NCBI GenBank assembly: GCA_947475545.1
Contig: CANJLL010000010.1
Span: 1-64,000, forward strand
Reading direction: 5' to 3'
DNA: 64,000 nt
From: Chloroflexota bacterium
GTDB taxonomy: Bacteria > Chloroflexota > Limnocylindria > Limnocylindrales > CSP1-4
The translations under genes were made by a program, and so were the position numbers. Shown piece after piece: positions 55,848-64,000 of this stretch (position 1 is the stretch's first letter; each line of letters begins with the position of its first letter). The notes under the pieces are model-generated. The model saw nothing but the letters and a program-made list of their open reading frames with translations. It had not been told where the DNA came from and ran no database searches.

Positions 55848-56756
55848 TCAGACGGTCGGCAACCCGGCGACTGGCATCCGCCCCGCCAGGACCTGGGCCT
55901 GCAGCTGCTCCATCTTGGCCACGGCCCTGTCGGGATCCGTCTCGTCGATGTCGATGAGGAGCTCGTCGAGGCCCAGCGCGATCCACTCGTCAACCACGCG
56001 CCCCATCTCCTCGGGTGTCCCGTGGATGGCGGCCGGGGTGGCGCCCACGGGCGGGGCGCCGAAGTAGACCTGGGCCCGGGCGGACAGCTTCGGCATCGGC
56101 CGGCCGGCCTCCTCGGCGGCGGCCCGGAGCAGCGGCAGGCGCGCGGCCATCCCGGCCGGGCTGTTCTGGCTGAGCTGGTAGCCGTCGCCGAGCCGTCCGG
56201 CCCGCCGGACACCGAAGTCGCTTCGGCCGCCGACGATGATCGGCATGCCGGCGCCCTGCGGCGGCAGCGGCGCGAACAGGGCGTCCTCGATGCGATGGAA
56301 TCGGCCCTCGAACGTCGCCTCCGACCCCGACCAGAGGTGGCGCCAGAGCGCGATGGTCTCGTCGAGATAGGCGCCCCGGACGTGGAAGCGATCCTCCATC
56401 CCCAGGTTGCGGTACTCGTGGATGTTCCAGCCGATGCCCACGCCGGCCACCATCCGCCCGGCGGTGAGCGCGGCCACCGTGGCCAGCTCCTTGGCCAGCA
56501 CGATCGCGCTTCGCTGGGGCACCACGATGACGCTGGGCTGGAGGATGGTCCGGGTCGTCTGGCCGCCGAGCCACGCGAGGGTGGTGATGATCTCGTAGAT
56601 CAGCCCGTAGGTGCCGCCGTCCTCCCGCGGCACCAGGACGTGGTCGTCGCCGCACAGGGTGCGCCAGCCCAGCCGCTCGGCGGCCTGGGCCGTGGCAAGG
56701 ATGGCTTCGGGGCCGGCGCCGGCACGCTTGGTCGGAAGGATCAATCCGTAATGCAT
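55848..56756 (-). CDS. F420-type LLM-class oxidoreductase
   Basis: A 302-residue luciferase-like enzyme starting MHYGLILPTKRAGAGPEAIL, with TTRTILQPSVIVVPQRSAIVLAKELATV, GRMVAGVGIGWNIHEYRNLG and PIIVGGRSDFGVRRAGRLGDGYQL, the classic LLM sequence of F420-dependent dehydrogenases. The ATG has no ribosome site but TACCAT stands exactly six bases upstream. Substrate unknown; it differs from the LLM protein at 50875. Confidence 0.9.
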   Translation of the reverse strand: MHYGLILPTKRAGAGPEAILATAQAAERLGWRTLCGDDHVLVPREDGGTYGLIYEIITTLAWLGGQTTRTILQPSVIVVPQRSAIVLAKELATVAALTAGRMVAGVGIGWNIHEYRNLGMEDRFHVRGAYLDETIALWRHLWSGSEATFEGRFHRIEDALFAPLPPQGAGMPIIVGGRSDFGVRRAGRLGDGYQLSQNSPAGMAARLPLLRAAAEEAGRPMPKLSARAQVYFGAPPVGATPAAIHGTPEEMGRVVDEWIALGLDELLIDIDETDPDRAVAKMEQLQAQVLAGRMPVAGLPTV

Positions 56757-56768
56757 GGCCAGATGGTA
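56757..56768 (-). promoter_or_regulatory. leaderless -10 for the second LLM oxidoreductase
   Basis: On the minus strand TACCAT (56768-56763), six bases, then ATG at 56756. Confidence 0.5.
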
Positions 56769-56824
56769 GCCGGGAGCGCGGTCGTCATGGACCGGAGTCG
56801 GGCCGGCGCGGGGATCGCCCGCAG

Positions 56825-58141
56825 GTGACAGACTTGGGCGACCCCGAGCCCCTGGAGACCCCTGGCTTGACGCTGCGCATCCCCGCCGGCACTCGTGCCT
56901 TCCGCCACCGCAACTTCAGGCTGTACTGGAGTGGCCAGGCGCTGTCGCTGGTCGGCACCTGGATGCAGAGCGTGGCCCAGGCGTGGCTGATCCTGACGCT
57001 CACCAACGACCCGTTCATGCTGGGCCTGCTGTCGGCCGTCCAGTGGGGGCCCGTGCTGCTGTTTGGCCTGTTCGGCGGCGTCCTCGCCGACGCCTTGCCC
57101 AAGCGGCGCGTCCTCATCGTGACGCAGTCGATCGCGATGGTGCTGGCGTTCACGCTTGGCATCCTGGCCCTGACCGGCGCCGTCCAGGAGTGGCACGTCC
57201 TGCTCCTGGCGCTCCTCCTTGGCATCAACAACGTCGTGGACCTGCCCACCCGCCAGTCCTTCGTCTACGAGATGGTGGGCCGCGAGGACCTGGCCAACGC
57301 CGTGGCGCTCAATGCCGCCAGCTTCAACGCGTCGCGCATCATCGGCCCGGCCGTCGGCGGTCTCGCGATCGCGGCGTTCGGGGTTCCGCTGGCCTTCATC
57401 ATCAACGGCTTCAGCTTCATGGGCACCATCGGCTCGCTGATCGCCATGCGACCCGCGGAGCTCCGGACGCCACCACGGACCGCGCTTCCCCGTTCGCCGG
57501 GGGCGGTGCTGGGGACCCTGGGCGAGGGCCTGGGCTACGTCCGCCGGACACCGCACGTCCTGCTGGTGCTGCTGGTCCTGGGGCTGGTCTCCACGGTCGG
57601 GATGAACTTCAGCGTGGTGATCCCGCCGCTGGCCCGGGACATCCTCCATGCCGGGCCGCAGGGGTTCGGCTTCCTGATGGCCGCGACCGGGTTCGGGGCG
57701 CTCCTGGCCACGGTCCTCCTGGTGGTGGGTCGACCCAGCGTCACCACCGTGATCGCGGGCGCGCTGCTGCTGGGCGTGCTGTCGATGGTGCTGGCAGTCT
57801 CCCAGGTGATGCCGCTCTCCCTGGCGGCCATGTTCCTGATCGGCCTCGGCGGCATCACCATGGCCATGGGCACCAACACGACCGTCCAGATGTCGGTGCC
57901 CAACGAGCTCCGCGGCCGCGTCATGTCCGTGTACACCACGATCTTCGCGGGCACCACCCCAATCGGCGGGCTCTTCCAGGGCTCCATTGCCAGCGGGCTG
58001 GGGACGGATGTCTCGATCTTCGCCGGCGGCGTGCTCTCCGTGATCATCGCCCTGGCGGCGGGAATCGTCGCCTGGCGCCAGGGGCTGCTGCGCCGGGCCC
58101 CGGTGCCGGGGGCGCCCGGAGGCGGGTCGCCCGAACGCTAG
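56825..58141 (+). CDS. MFS transporter, EntS/macrolide-efflux type
   Basis: A 438-residue twelve-helix protein of the enterobactin-exporter-like MFS group: RAFRHRNFRLYWSGQALSLVGTWMQSVAQAWL at the start, GGVLADALPKRRVL in loop 2-3, DLPTRQSFVYEMVGREDLANAVALNAASFNASRIIGPAVGG, and NTTVQMSVPNELRGRVMSVYT in the second half. It probably exports a siderophore-like or antibiotic compound. The GTG start has no clear ribosome site. Confidence 0.9.
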   Translation: MTDLGDPEPLETPGLTLRIPAGTRAFRHRNFRLYWSGQALSLVGTWMQSVAQAWLILTLTNDPFMLGLLSAVQWGPVLLFGLFGGVLADALPKRRVLIVTQSIAMVLAFTLGILALTGAVQEWHVLLLALLLGINNVVDLPTRQSFVYEMVGREDLANAVALNAASFNASRIIGPAVGGLAIAAFGVPLAFIINGFSFMGTIGSLIAMRPAELRTPPRTALPRSPGAVLGTLGEGLGYVRRTPHVLLVLLVLGLVSTVGMNFSVVIPPLARDILHAGPQGFGFLMAATGFGALLATVLLVVGRPSVTTVIAGALLLGVLSMVLAVSQVMPLSLAAMFLIGLGGITMAMGTNTTVQMSVPNELRGRVMSVYTTIFAGTTPIGGLFQGSIASGLGTDVSIFAGGVLSVIIALAAGIVAWRQGLLRRAPVPGAPGGGSPER

Positions 58142-58150
58142 ACTCCCCGC
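58139..58150 (+). promoter_or_regulatory. leaderless -10 overlapping the MFS stop codon
   Basis: TAGACT (58139-58144) uses the TAG stop of the MFS gene as its first half and stands six bases before the GTG start of the deacetylase gene. Confidence 0.45.
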
Positions 58151-59206
58151 GTGCGCGCCGCGGCCGGGTTGCTGTTGCTGATGCTGCTGGCGGGCGCATG
58201 CTCGCCCACGGGCCTGGCGCCCACCCCCGCCAGCATCAGCCCAGGCAGTTCTGCTGACGGCATCCCCGTCCAGTCCGGCAACCCGACCGCGGCCCCCACG
58301 AAGCCTGAGCGCAGCCCGGAGCCAGCCGGCCCCACGCTCCCGGTCTCCCAGCCTCCAACCCCAACGCTCCCAGCAACGGCAGCGCCGCCACCCACCCCGG
58401 CCCCAACCCCGGGCGGCAGCGTCACGCTGCCCATCCTGTACCAGCACCAGGTGGCCCCATTCCCGGCGACGTGGTCGGCGATGACGGCGGCCCAGCGGAA
58501 GACATTCCTGGAGACCGACACGCTGCCGTGGGCCCTCGAGGCGCAGCTGGACTGGCTCGCGGCTCGCGGCTACACGACGATCCTGCCGCGGGACCTTGCC
58601 GCCTGGTTCGATGCCGGGAAGCCGCTCCCGCCCAAGCCAGTGATGCTGACCTTTGACGACGGCTTCCCCGACTGGGTCACCACCGTCCTCCCGCTCCTGC
58701 GCGCCCGTGGCATGACCGCCGAGTTCTACGTGACCATCGAGGCGGTGAAGGATGGTCGGCTGCCATGGGACCGGGTCCGCGAGCTGGCGGCCGCCGGGAT
58801 GGGGATCGGCGGGCACGATGTCCACCACATCCAGCTCGCCTCGGTCGGCTCCGCGACGGCGCCCGTCAGCGCGGCCACCATGGCGTACGAGGTCACCGAG
58901 GCGCGCCGCCTGATCGCCGAGCAGCTGGGTGCGCCGCCCGACTCCATGGCCTTCGTCGGCGGCGGCTGGAACTCGACACTGGTCGCGGCCGTGCGGGCGG
59001 CCGGCTACACGTCGGCGCGGGCCCTCACCCGCGCCGTGACCCAGGCGCCAAAGGACCGCTGGACGCTGCGGGTCAGCCGGATCGGGATCTTCGACGACGT
59101 CTTCGATGAGAACGCCTGCGTGACCGCACCCTCGGTCATCACCTGCGCGATCCGCTCGCCGCTGACCACGTTCGAGGCCCGAGTGACCGGGACCGACCCA
59201 GGCTGA
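58151..59206 (+). CDS. polysaccharide deacetylase lipoprotein
   Basis: A 351-residue lipoprotein: LLLLMLLAGACSP gives a lipobox with Cys near residue 17, followed by a Pro/Thr/Ala linker of about 75 residues and a NodB-type carbohydrate esterase domain. The metal site is formed by VMLTFDDGFPDW (Asp pair) and GGHDVHHIQLA (two His). It should remove N-acetyl groups from cell-wall or matrix polysaccharide outside the membrane. No ribosome site; TAGACT lies six bases upstream. Confidence 0.88.
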   Translation: MRAAAGLLLLMLLAGACSPTGLAPTPASISPGSSADGIPVQSGNPTAAPTKPERSPEPAGPTLPVSQPPTPTLPATAAPPPTPAPTPGGSVTLPILYQHQVAPFPATWSAMTAAQRKTFLETDTLPWALEAQLDWLAARGYTTILPRDLAAWFDAGKPLPPKPVMLTFDDGFPDWVTTVLPLLRARGMTAEFYVTIEAVKDGRLPWDRVRELAAAGMGIGGHDVHHIQLASVGSATAPVSAATMAYEVTEARRLIAEQLGAPPDSMAFVGGGWNSTLVAAVRAAGYTSARALTRAVTQAPKDRWTLRVSRIGIFDDVFDENACVTAPSVITCAIRSPLTTFEARVTGTDPG

Positions 59207-59212
59207 GCCCGG

Positions 59213-59258
59213 ATGCCGGCGGTGACGGCGGCGGGATGCCGGCGGTGACGGCGGCGGG
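59213..59258. repeat. 23-bp direct repeat, two exact copies
   Basis: The unit beginning ATGCCGGCGGTGACGG is present at 59213-59235 and 59236-59258 in the gap after the deacetylase gene. Confidence 0.9.
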
Positions 59259-59294
59259 ACGCCGGGTGCGGCGCGCGGCGACCGCGGCGCGACC

Positions 59295-59777
59295 CTAGCG
59301 GCGGCTGAGCCGGCGGATCCGATCCGCGTGGTCCGGCTGCGCCGCGTGGGCCGTGGCGAGCTGCTCGCCGTCCGCAAACGTGATCACGTCGTCGGCGTAG
59401 GGCGGCGCCATGAACGTGGAGACGAGGCTCCAGTCGCCCAGGGGCTCCGCGGCCTGCCACCAGCCCGGCGGCACCACCACCTGCGGCCGTTGACCGGCCT
59501 GCAGGCCGGGCCCCAAGACGGGCTCCGAGACATCCCCCTCGGGCGAGACCAGGAGCATGGCCAGCGGCGCGCCGGCGTGCCACGCCCAGACTTCGACGTG
59601 GGCCAGCCGGTGCAACCCCGAGAAGTCCGGTCGCTCGACCAGGTAGTAGATGGCGCTCGATCCCTCGGACCGCCAGGTCTCGCCGACGTACCCACCTTCC
59701 GGGAGGAGCGGCACCAGGTCGAGCAGGCGGATCACCCCCGCCGCCGTCAGCCCGCCTGCCCCGTTGCCCACGTCCAT
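59295..59777 (-). CDS. DUF985 cupin protein
   Basis: A 160-residue single-domain cupin. LLPEGGYVGETWRSE and AIYYLVERPDFSGLHRLAHVEVWAWHAGAPLAML, followed by VVVPPGWWQAAEPLGDWSLVSTFMAPPY, are the DUF985 hallmarks; the Glu and His are the likely metal or ligand residues. Function of the family is uncharacterised (some relatives are sugar or cysteine-dioxygenase-like). TAGGAT lies six bases before the ATG, and no ribosome site is seen. Confidence 0.87.
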   Translation of the reverse strand: MDVGNGAGGLTAAGVIRLLDLVPLLPEGGYVGETWRSEGSSAIYYLVERPDFSGLHRLAHVEVWAWHAGAPLAMLLVSPEGDVSEPVLGPGLQAGQRPQVVVPPGWWQAAEPLGDWSLVSTFMAPPYADDVITFADGEQLATAHAAQPDHADRIRRLSRR

Positions 59778-59832
59778 CGCCGCATCCTACAGGCGCGGGG
59801 TGTCGTCGGCCCCGGCCGACTACCATCCCCCG
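59778..59832. promoter_or_regulatory. divergent pair of leaderless -10 boxes
   Basis: Leftward: TAGGAT (59789-59784), six bases, ATG 59777. Rightward: TACCAT (59821-59826), six bases, GTG 59833. The two transcripts would start only about 55 bases apart. Confidence 0.5.
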
Positions 59833-61416
59833 GTGACGTTCCGGAGCCTCCTGTTTGATGATCCCGACGCCGACCTGGCCGTGGACGGCCTGGCCGAGCC
59901 CGGCTGCTTCGGCGACATCCGCCTGGACCAGGTGGTGGCAGCCATCACCGCCGGCCGCGAAGAGTCGAAGCTGGCGCCGTTCTTCTGGGCCCCGCTGCGC
60001 ACCCGCGCCGCCGTGACCTACCGGCAGGATGTCTTCCGCGACCTGGGCCGGTCGAGCATCCTCGCCGCGCTGCGCGCCTTCGCGGTCGGACTACGCGCCA
60101 TGCGAGCCGACCAACACCGCGCCCGGTGGGCCGGCCATCGGCTGGAGGAGCAGCGCTGGATGCTGGCGGCCCGCCAGCGGTACTGCGCGGCCGTGAGCAG
60201 CCTCGCCCGGGACCTCGCACATGCCCAGCCCGCCCCGGCGTCCGTGGCCCTCGGCCGACTCGCCGCCTACCTGGACGCGGAGGTGGCCGGTGGCTCGTTC
60301 TCCGCGCTCGCCGCGGACACCGCGCGCGTCGCCGCCGGGCTGGCAACCGTGACGTACCGGCTGGAGATCACCGGCACGCGCATCCGCGTCGGGCGCTGGG
60401 CGGGCGCTTCGGCGGCCAGTGACGGCGGCGGAGTACCCGAGCCGGACTACGGGGCCGAGGTGCGCGCGGCCTTCGAGCGCTTCCGGCAAGGCGGGCCGCG
60501 CGAGTTCTCCTTCGAGATCCCCACGGACGACGCCATGAACCCGCTGGAGGCCGAGGTCGCGGAGCGGGTTGCCCGGCTCTTCCCCGATGCGTTCGGCGCC
60601 CTCGCCACGTATTGCGCCGCCCACCTCGACTACCTCGATGAGACCATCGTGCGGCTCGACCGGGAGCTGGCGTTCTGCCTGGCCTGGCTGGAGCACGCGG
60701 ATCGGCTGGCCGCGGCGGGGCTGGTCATGTCCCTGCCGGAGGTGACCGATTCGCCGAGCGAGGCGTCCGGGCGCGACCTGTTCGACCTGGCGCTCGCCTC
60801 CGCCCGGGTCCGTGAAGGGGCGACCGTGGTCACCAACGACCTGGACGTCCGGCCGGGCGAGCGGATCGTGGTCATCTCGGGCCCCAACCAGGGCGGCAAG
60901 ACCACGTTCGCGCGGACCGTTGGGCAGGTCCACTACCTGGCATCCCTGGGCGTGCCCGTCCCCGGTCGGGACGTCCGCGTCGGCCTGGTGGACGAGATCT
61001 TCACCCACTTCGAACGCGAGGAGGACCTCCGCACCCTGACCAGCAAGCTCGAGGACGAGCTGCTCAGGATCCGGATGATCCTGGAGACGGCGACGCCCAA
61101 CAGCCTGGTGATCCTCAACGAGAGCTTCGGCTCCACCAGCCTCGAGGACGCCCTCGCCATCGGGCGCGACGTCCTGGGGACCGTGGCCACGCACGGCCCG
61201 CTGTGCGTGTTCGTCACCTTCCTCGACGAGCTCGCCGCCCTGGGCCCGGGCGTCGTCAGCATGACCAGCACCGTCGATCCGGTGGACCCGGCCGTTCGAA
61301 CCTTCCGCGTCGTCCGCCGGCCGGCCGATGGCCTCGCCTACGCGGACGCGCTGGCGCGCAAGCACCACCTGACCGAAGCCGACATCCGGGCCCGCCTGGG
61401 CGGAAGGCCGGCGTGA
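59833..61416 (+). CDS. MutS-type ATPase, paralogue A
   Basis: A 527-residue protein with a MutS-like lever/clamp region and C-terminal ABC-type ATPase: Walker A GPNQGGKTT (350-358), FTHFEREEDLRTLTSKLEDEL, Walker B SLVILNESFGSTSLEDAL and FVTFLDELA. It lacks the mismatch-binding and connector domains of MutS, so it is not a mismatch-repair protein. Members of this short group occur as adjacent pairs; their role is unknown, possibly DNA structure processing. The stop overlaps the start of the second paralogue (GTGA). Confidence 0.85.
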   Translation: MTFRSLLFDDPDADLAVDGLAEPGCFGDIRLDQVVAAITAGREESKLAPFFWAPLRTRAAVTYRQDVFRDLGRSSILAALRAFAVGLRAMRADQHRARWAGHRLEEQRWMLAARQRYCAAVSSLARDLAHAQPAPASVALGRLAAYLDAEVAGGSFSALAADTARVAAGLATVTYRLEITGTRIRVGRWAGASAASDGGGVPEPDYGAEVRAAFERFRQGGPREFSFEIPTDDAMNPLEAEVAERVARLFPDAFGALATYCAAHLDYLDETIVRLDRELAFCLAWLEHADRLAAAGLVMSLPEVTDSPSEASGRDLFDLALASARVREGATVVTNDLDVRPGERIVVISGPNQGGKTTFARTVGQVHYLASLGVPVPGRDVRVGLVDEIFTHFEREEDLRTLTSKLEDELLRIRMILETATPNSLVILNESFGSTSLEDALAIGRDVLGTVATHGPLCVFVTFLDELAALGPGVVSMTSTVDPVDPAVRTFRVVRRPADGLAYADALARKHHLTEADIRARLGGRPA

Positions 61417-62921
61417 AGGTCCACCTGCTCTACCCCGATCGGGCCCTGGACCCGGATGGTCCCGTGGCCGCGCACGCGGCAGACCTGGTCGCGGACCTGG
61501 AGCTGGGCAGCCTCCTCGATGCCATGGCCGGCGGCGATGCGTTCCTGCGGGAGACCGCGCGGCGTGTCCTGGTCGCCCCGGTCACGGACCCCGCCGGCAT
61601 CCACTATCGACAGGCGATCCTCGCCGACGCGCGCGAGCGACGAGCGGTGGTCCGCGACCTGTACGGGATCGCGGTCGATGCCGTGCTCGGCGAGGCCAGG
61701 GTCTGGGGGGCCTTCCTGGACGCCTACGCGGAGTCCGTGCTGGCGCGGGCCACGACGGTCCTCGAGCTGTTCATCGGCCTCCTGCGGCGGCTGCGGGCCC
61801 TCGGCGACCAACACGCGGCCACGTTCGCCTCCGACGGGATGCGCCGGCTCTTCGCGGAGATCGACCGCGACCTGGACGACGCCTACCTGCGCTCCATCGA
61901 GGTGCACCTGGAGCGTCTCCGCTTTCGCGACGGGATGGTCCTGAGCGTCGGCCTGGGAGCCGGCAACCGCGGCGACGGCTACGTCCTGCGGCGCCCAGCC
62001 GACGGCGGGAAGGGGTGGCGACAGCGCGTGCCCCTGCTGGACCGGGACGGCTACACCTACCGCATTCCCGAGCAGAGCGAGACCGCCGCACGCAACTTCG
62101 CAGCGCTCAAGAGCCAGGGGATTGCGCAGGCCGCGGCGGCCCTCGCCCAGGCCACGGACCAAATCCTGGGCTACTTCAAGGCGCTCCGGTTCGAGCTGGG
62201 CTTCTACGTGGGCTCCCTCAACCTGGAGGAGCGGCTCACCGCCAAGCGCCAGTCGGTGTGCGTGCCGGTGGCGCAGGCGTCGGGCTCGGGGTTGCTTTCC
62301 TCGACGGGGCTGCGCGACCTGGCCCTGGTCCTGGCGGTGCCGCCCGGCGGGGCCGTCGCCAACGACCTCGACGCCGCCGGGCGACCGCTGGTCGTGATCA
62401 CGGGCGCCAACCGTGGCGGAAAGTCCACCCTCCTCCGCTCCCTGGGCCAGGCCCAGCTGATGCTGCAGGCCGGCATGTTCGTGGGCGCGGAGGCGTTCGA
62501 GGCGGAGGTCCGGGGCGGGGTCTACACCCACTTCAAGCGCGAGGAGGACGCGGGCCTGGAGAGCGGCAAGCTCGACGAGGAGCTGCGCCGGATGAGCCGG
62601 ATCGTGGATGCGCTGCCGCCCGACGCCCTGCTCCTCCTCAACGAGTCGTTCGCCTCCACCAACGAGCGCGAGGGGGCGGAGATCGCCCGCCAGATCGTGC
62701 GTCCCCTGCTGGACGCGGGCGTTCGGGTGACCTACGTGACCCACATGTTCGCCCTCGCCGACGGCCTTGCCCGCTCCGAGCCCGATCGCGGCCTGTTCCT
62801 GCGCGCGGAGCGGACCGGTGATGGCGGCCGAACGTACCGGGTGGTCCCGGGCGAGCCGCTCCCCACCAGCTTCGGGGGCGACATCTACCGGCGGGTCTTC
62901 GGGCGGCCGCTCGGAGGCTGA
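61413..62921 (+). CDS. MutS-type ATPase, paralogue B
   Basis: A 502-residue companion with the same plan: a helical N-terminal half, then Walker A GANRGGKST (331-339), YTHFKREEDAGLESGKLDEELRRM, Walker B ALLLLNESFASTNEREGAEIA and YVTHMFALADGL. Its ATPase domain is clearly homologous to paralogue A, but the N-terminal halves differ, so an A-B heterodimer like MutS-type dimers is plausible. GTG 61413 overlaps the previous stop. Confidence 0.85.
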   Translation: MKVHLLYPDRALDPDGPVAAHAADLVADLELGSLLDAMAGGDAFLRETARRVLVAPVTDPAGIHYRQAILADARERRAVVRDLYGIAVDAVLGEARVWGAFLDAYAESVLARATTVLELFIGLLRRLRALGDQHAATFASDGMRRLFAEIDRDLDDAYLRSIEVHLERLRFRDGMVLSVGLGAGNRGDGYVLRRPADGGKGWRQRVPLLDRDGYTYRIPEQSETAARNFAALKSQGIAQAAAALAQATDQILGYFKALRFELGFYVGSLNLEERLTAKRQSVCVPVAQASGSGLLSSTGLRDLALVLAVPPGGAVANDLDAAGRPLVVITGANRGGKSTLLRSLGQAQLMLQAGMFVGAEAFEAEVRGGVYTHFKREEDAGLESGKLDEELRRMSRIVDALPPDALLLLNESFASTNEREGAEIARQIVRPLLDAGVRVTYVTHMFALADGLARSEPDRGLFLRAERTGDGGRTYRVVPGEPLPTSFGGDIYRRVFGRPLGG

Positions 62922-63020
62922 CCACCGGCTGACCACCCGGCGCCTGACCCCGACAGCCGAAGGCCCGGCCACCGCGTCGGCGGGAGCCGGGCCCAGGAAG
63001 AGGCTGGCCGGATCGAGTGC

Positions 63021-64000
63021 CTACTGCACCGCGCCGACGCAGTCGTACAGCCCGGTGCTGCTGCCAATGGTCACCGCCGTGCACGACGAGGCGACCCAGG
63101 TGCTGATCTCGACAAGCGAGCTGACACTGGCCTGGCCGCCGGAGCCCGCCTGCCCGCTGGCGCCGCTCGGCGCTCCGCCCGGCTGCCCGCCGGCACCGAA
63201 GGTCATCACGAACCGGAGCTGCCCCGACTTGATCAGCGCCTTGGCCTGGTCCAGCGTGAACGCCGGGTCGCTGCCGCTGAACCCGCCCGCGGCAAGGACC
63301 GGCAGCCCGGTGCTGAGCTCGATCGGTGCCGCCGTGTTGGCCGACTGGACCGCGACGATCCACTTGGCCGTGCCCTGGTGCTCGACGAGGTACGACAGCG
63401 TGGCTGCATCGAGGGAGCCACCCATCCCCCCGGGTGCTGCCGGGCCACCGGGACCCGCCTGGCCACCACGGGCCGAGCCGCCGTCCGTCGGGAGGGTGCC
63501 GTTGGCGCCGTCCGCGGGGAAACCGGCCGGCGCCTGGCCACCGTCGCGCGCCTGCGCCCCACCGGGTGCCCCACCGGGTGCCCCGCCGGGGCCGCCGGCC
63601 GCGGTCGAGCCGGCCGCGACGGGACCGGCCGCCACCGCTCCGCCGGAATACGCCGTGGCCATCGTGCTGACGCTGTATGCGGCCGGGCCGGCCAGGAGCA
63701 TCGCGAGCGCCAGCGTCGTCGCGGCCATCGAGAGCCGGCGAGGCATGATCGTCGTGGGGACGATGATCAGCACGGCCAGCGCCAGACCGGCCAGGAGGAC
63801 GACGGTCCCAAGACCGGGAACAAACGTGGGCGTCCTGCCCAGGACAGACCATGCCAGCGCCGCCGAGCCGGCCACCGCCGCGGCCAGGACCAGCCCGGTC
63901 CACTGGAAGCGCTCGCGCGCCGACCAGAGCGCCACGATGCCGCCGCCCACCAGGGCGCCGATCGCCGGGGCCATCACCACCGTGTAGTAGCTGTGGATGA
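63021..64000 (-). CDS. GT39-type glycosyltransferase, C-terminal part (cut by window edge)
   Basis: The visible 326 residues begin IHSYYTVVMAPAIGAL, a segment of the ArnT/PMT-type membrane glycosyltransferases (lipid-linked sugar to protein or wall polymer), with four membrane helices to about residue 115. A Gly/Ala/Pro-rich linker follows, then an outer domain (SYLVEHQGTAKWIVAVQSANTAAPIELSTGLPVLAAGGFSGSDPAFT), typical of YkcA/YkcB-related mannosyltransferases. The N-terminal catalytic part lies beyond base 64000. Confidence 0.82.
   Translation of the reverse strand, partial: IHSYYTVVMAPAIGALVGGGIVALWSARERFQWTGLVLAAAVAGSAALAWSVLGRTPTFVPGLGTVVLLAGLALAVLIIVPTTIMPRRLSMAATTLALAMLLAGPAAYSVSTMATAYSGGAVAAGPVAAGSTAAGGPGGAPGGAPGGAQARDGGQAPAGFPADGANGTLPTDGGSARGGQAGPGGPAAPGGMGGSLDAATLSYLVEHQGTAKWIVAVQSANTAAPIELSTGLPVLAAGGFSGSDPAFTLDQAKALIKSGQLRFVMTFGAGGQPGGAPSGASGQAGSGGQASVSSLVEISTWVASSCTAVTIGSSTGLYDCVGAVQ

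Overview
The window is GC-rich (roughly 70% by eye), densely packed bacterial chromosome with many ATGA, TGATG and GTGA stop/start overlaps. The mix of F420-type luciferase-like oxidoreductases, RHS-type secreted protein, TasA/SipW-type export genes, AAA_32-type Lon protease and TANNNT-type -10 elements fits a Chloroflexota lineage (Limnocylindria/Ellin6529-like), with Actinobacteriota as the less likely alternative; this is an inference from gene content only. No rRNA, tRNA, CRISPR array, transposase, integrase or phage gene was recognised.

Layout. 1-1325: a decayed or mis-joined RHS-repeat gene. 1.7-4.2 kb: two small flavin-fold (PNPOx-like) proteins, a SIMPL-domain protein and a small basic protein. 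4.3-8.3 kb: an M28 peptidase and two DAO-type FAD oxidoreductases, leftward. 8.4-10.9 kb: an ABC exporter with its own TetR regulator and a clear TetR-type palindromic operator. 11.2-14.1 kb: three tandem EamA transporters separated by minisatellite DNA. 14.2-15.7 kb: a tyrosine phenol-lyase (not tryptophanase, by its active-site residues). 16-17.3 kb: homoserine dehydrogenase. 17.4-20.3 kb: a Lon-type protease broken by a one-base frameshift.

19.9-29.5 kb is the most interesting block. A leftward response regulator / hybrid histidine kinase / sugar-nucleotide epimerase operon, all overlapping, faces a rightward set of two secreted proteins with SipW-type export signals, a SipW-like signal peptidase and a trypsin-like protease. 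The shared promoter region carries 11-bp-spaced direct repeats in the -35 position of the regulator operon. The hybrid kinase is split from its receiver domain exactly where an 8-bp unit occurs three times; with two copies the two parts would be one frame. I read this as a two-component-controlled extracellular matrix (TasA-like fibre) locus with a possible repeat-based switch.

29.7-38.2 kb: an MFS transporter with a palindrome over its -10, a ComD/ComE-like TPP decarboxylase pair in reversed order, two genes that both lose their 5' ends at one junction near 33.23 kb, a DEAD-box helicase, a NifX-type protein, a membrane protein and a maleate-isomerase-like protein with Cys replaced. 38.4-43.7 kb: a nitrate/sulfonate/taurine-type ABC importer with its binding lipoprotein, RsgA, and a second orphan binding lipoprotein. 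43.9-50 kb: glutamate synthase gltBD. 50-59.8 kb: two F420-type LLM oxidoreductases, a second two-component system behind a Gly/Asn-rich lipoprotein, an MFS transporter, a polysaccharide deacetylase lipoprotein and a DUF985 cupin. 59.8-62.9 kb: a translationally coupled pair of MutS-type ATPases. 63-64 kb: the C-terminal part of a YkcA/YkcB-like GT39 glycosyltransferase, cut by the window edge.

Genome-wide habits visible here: many short minisatellites at gene ends, and a recurring TANNNT box placed 6-7 bases before the start codon of genes without a Shine-Dalgarno sequence, which looks like leaderless transcription.
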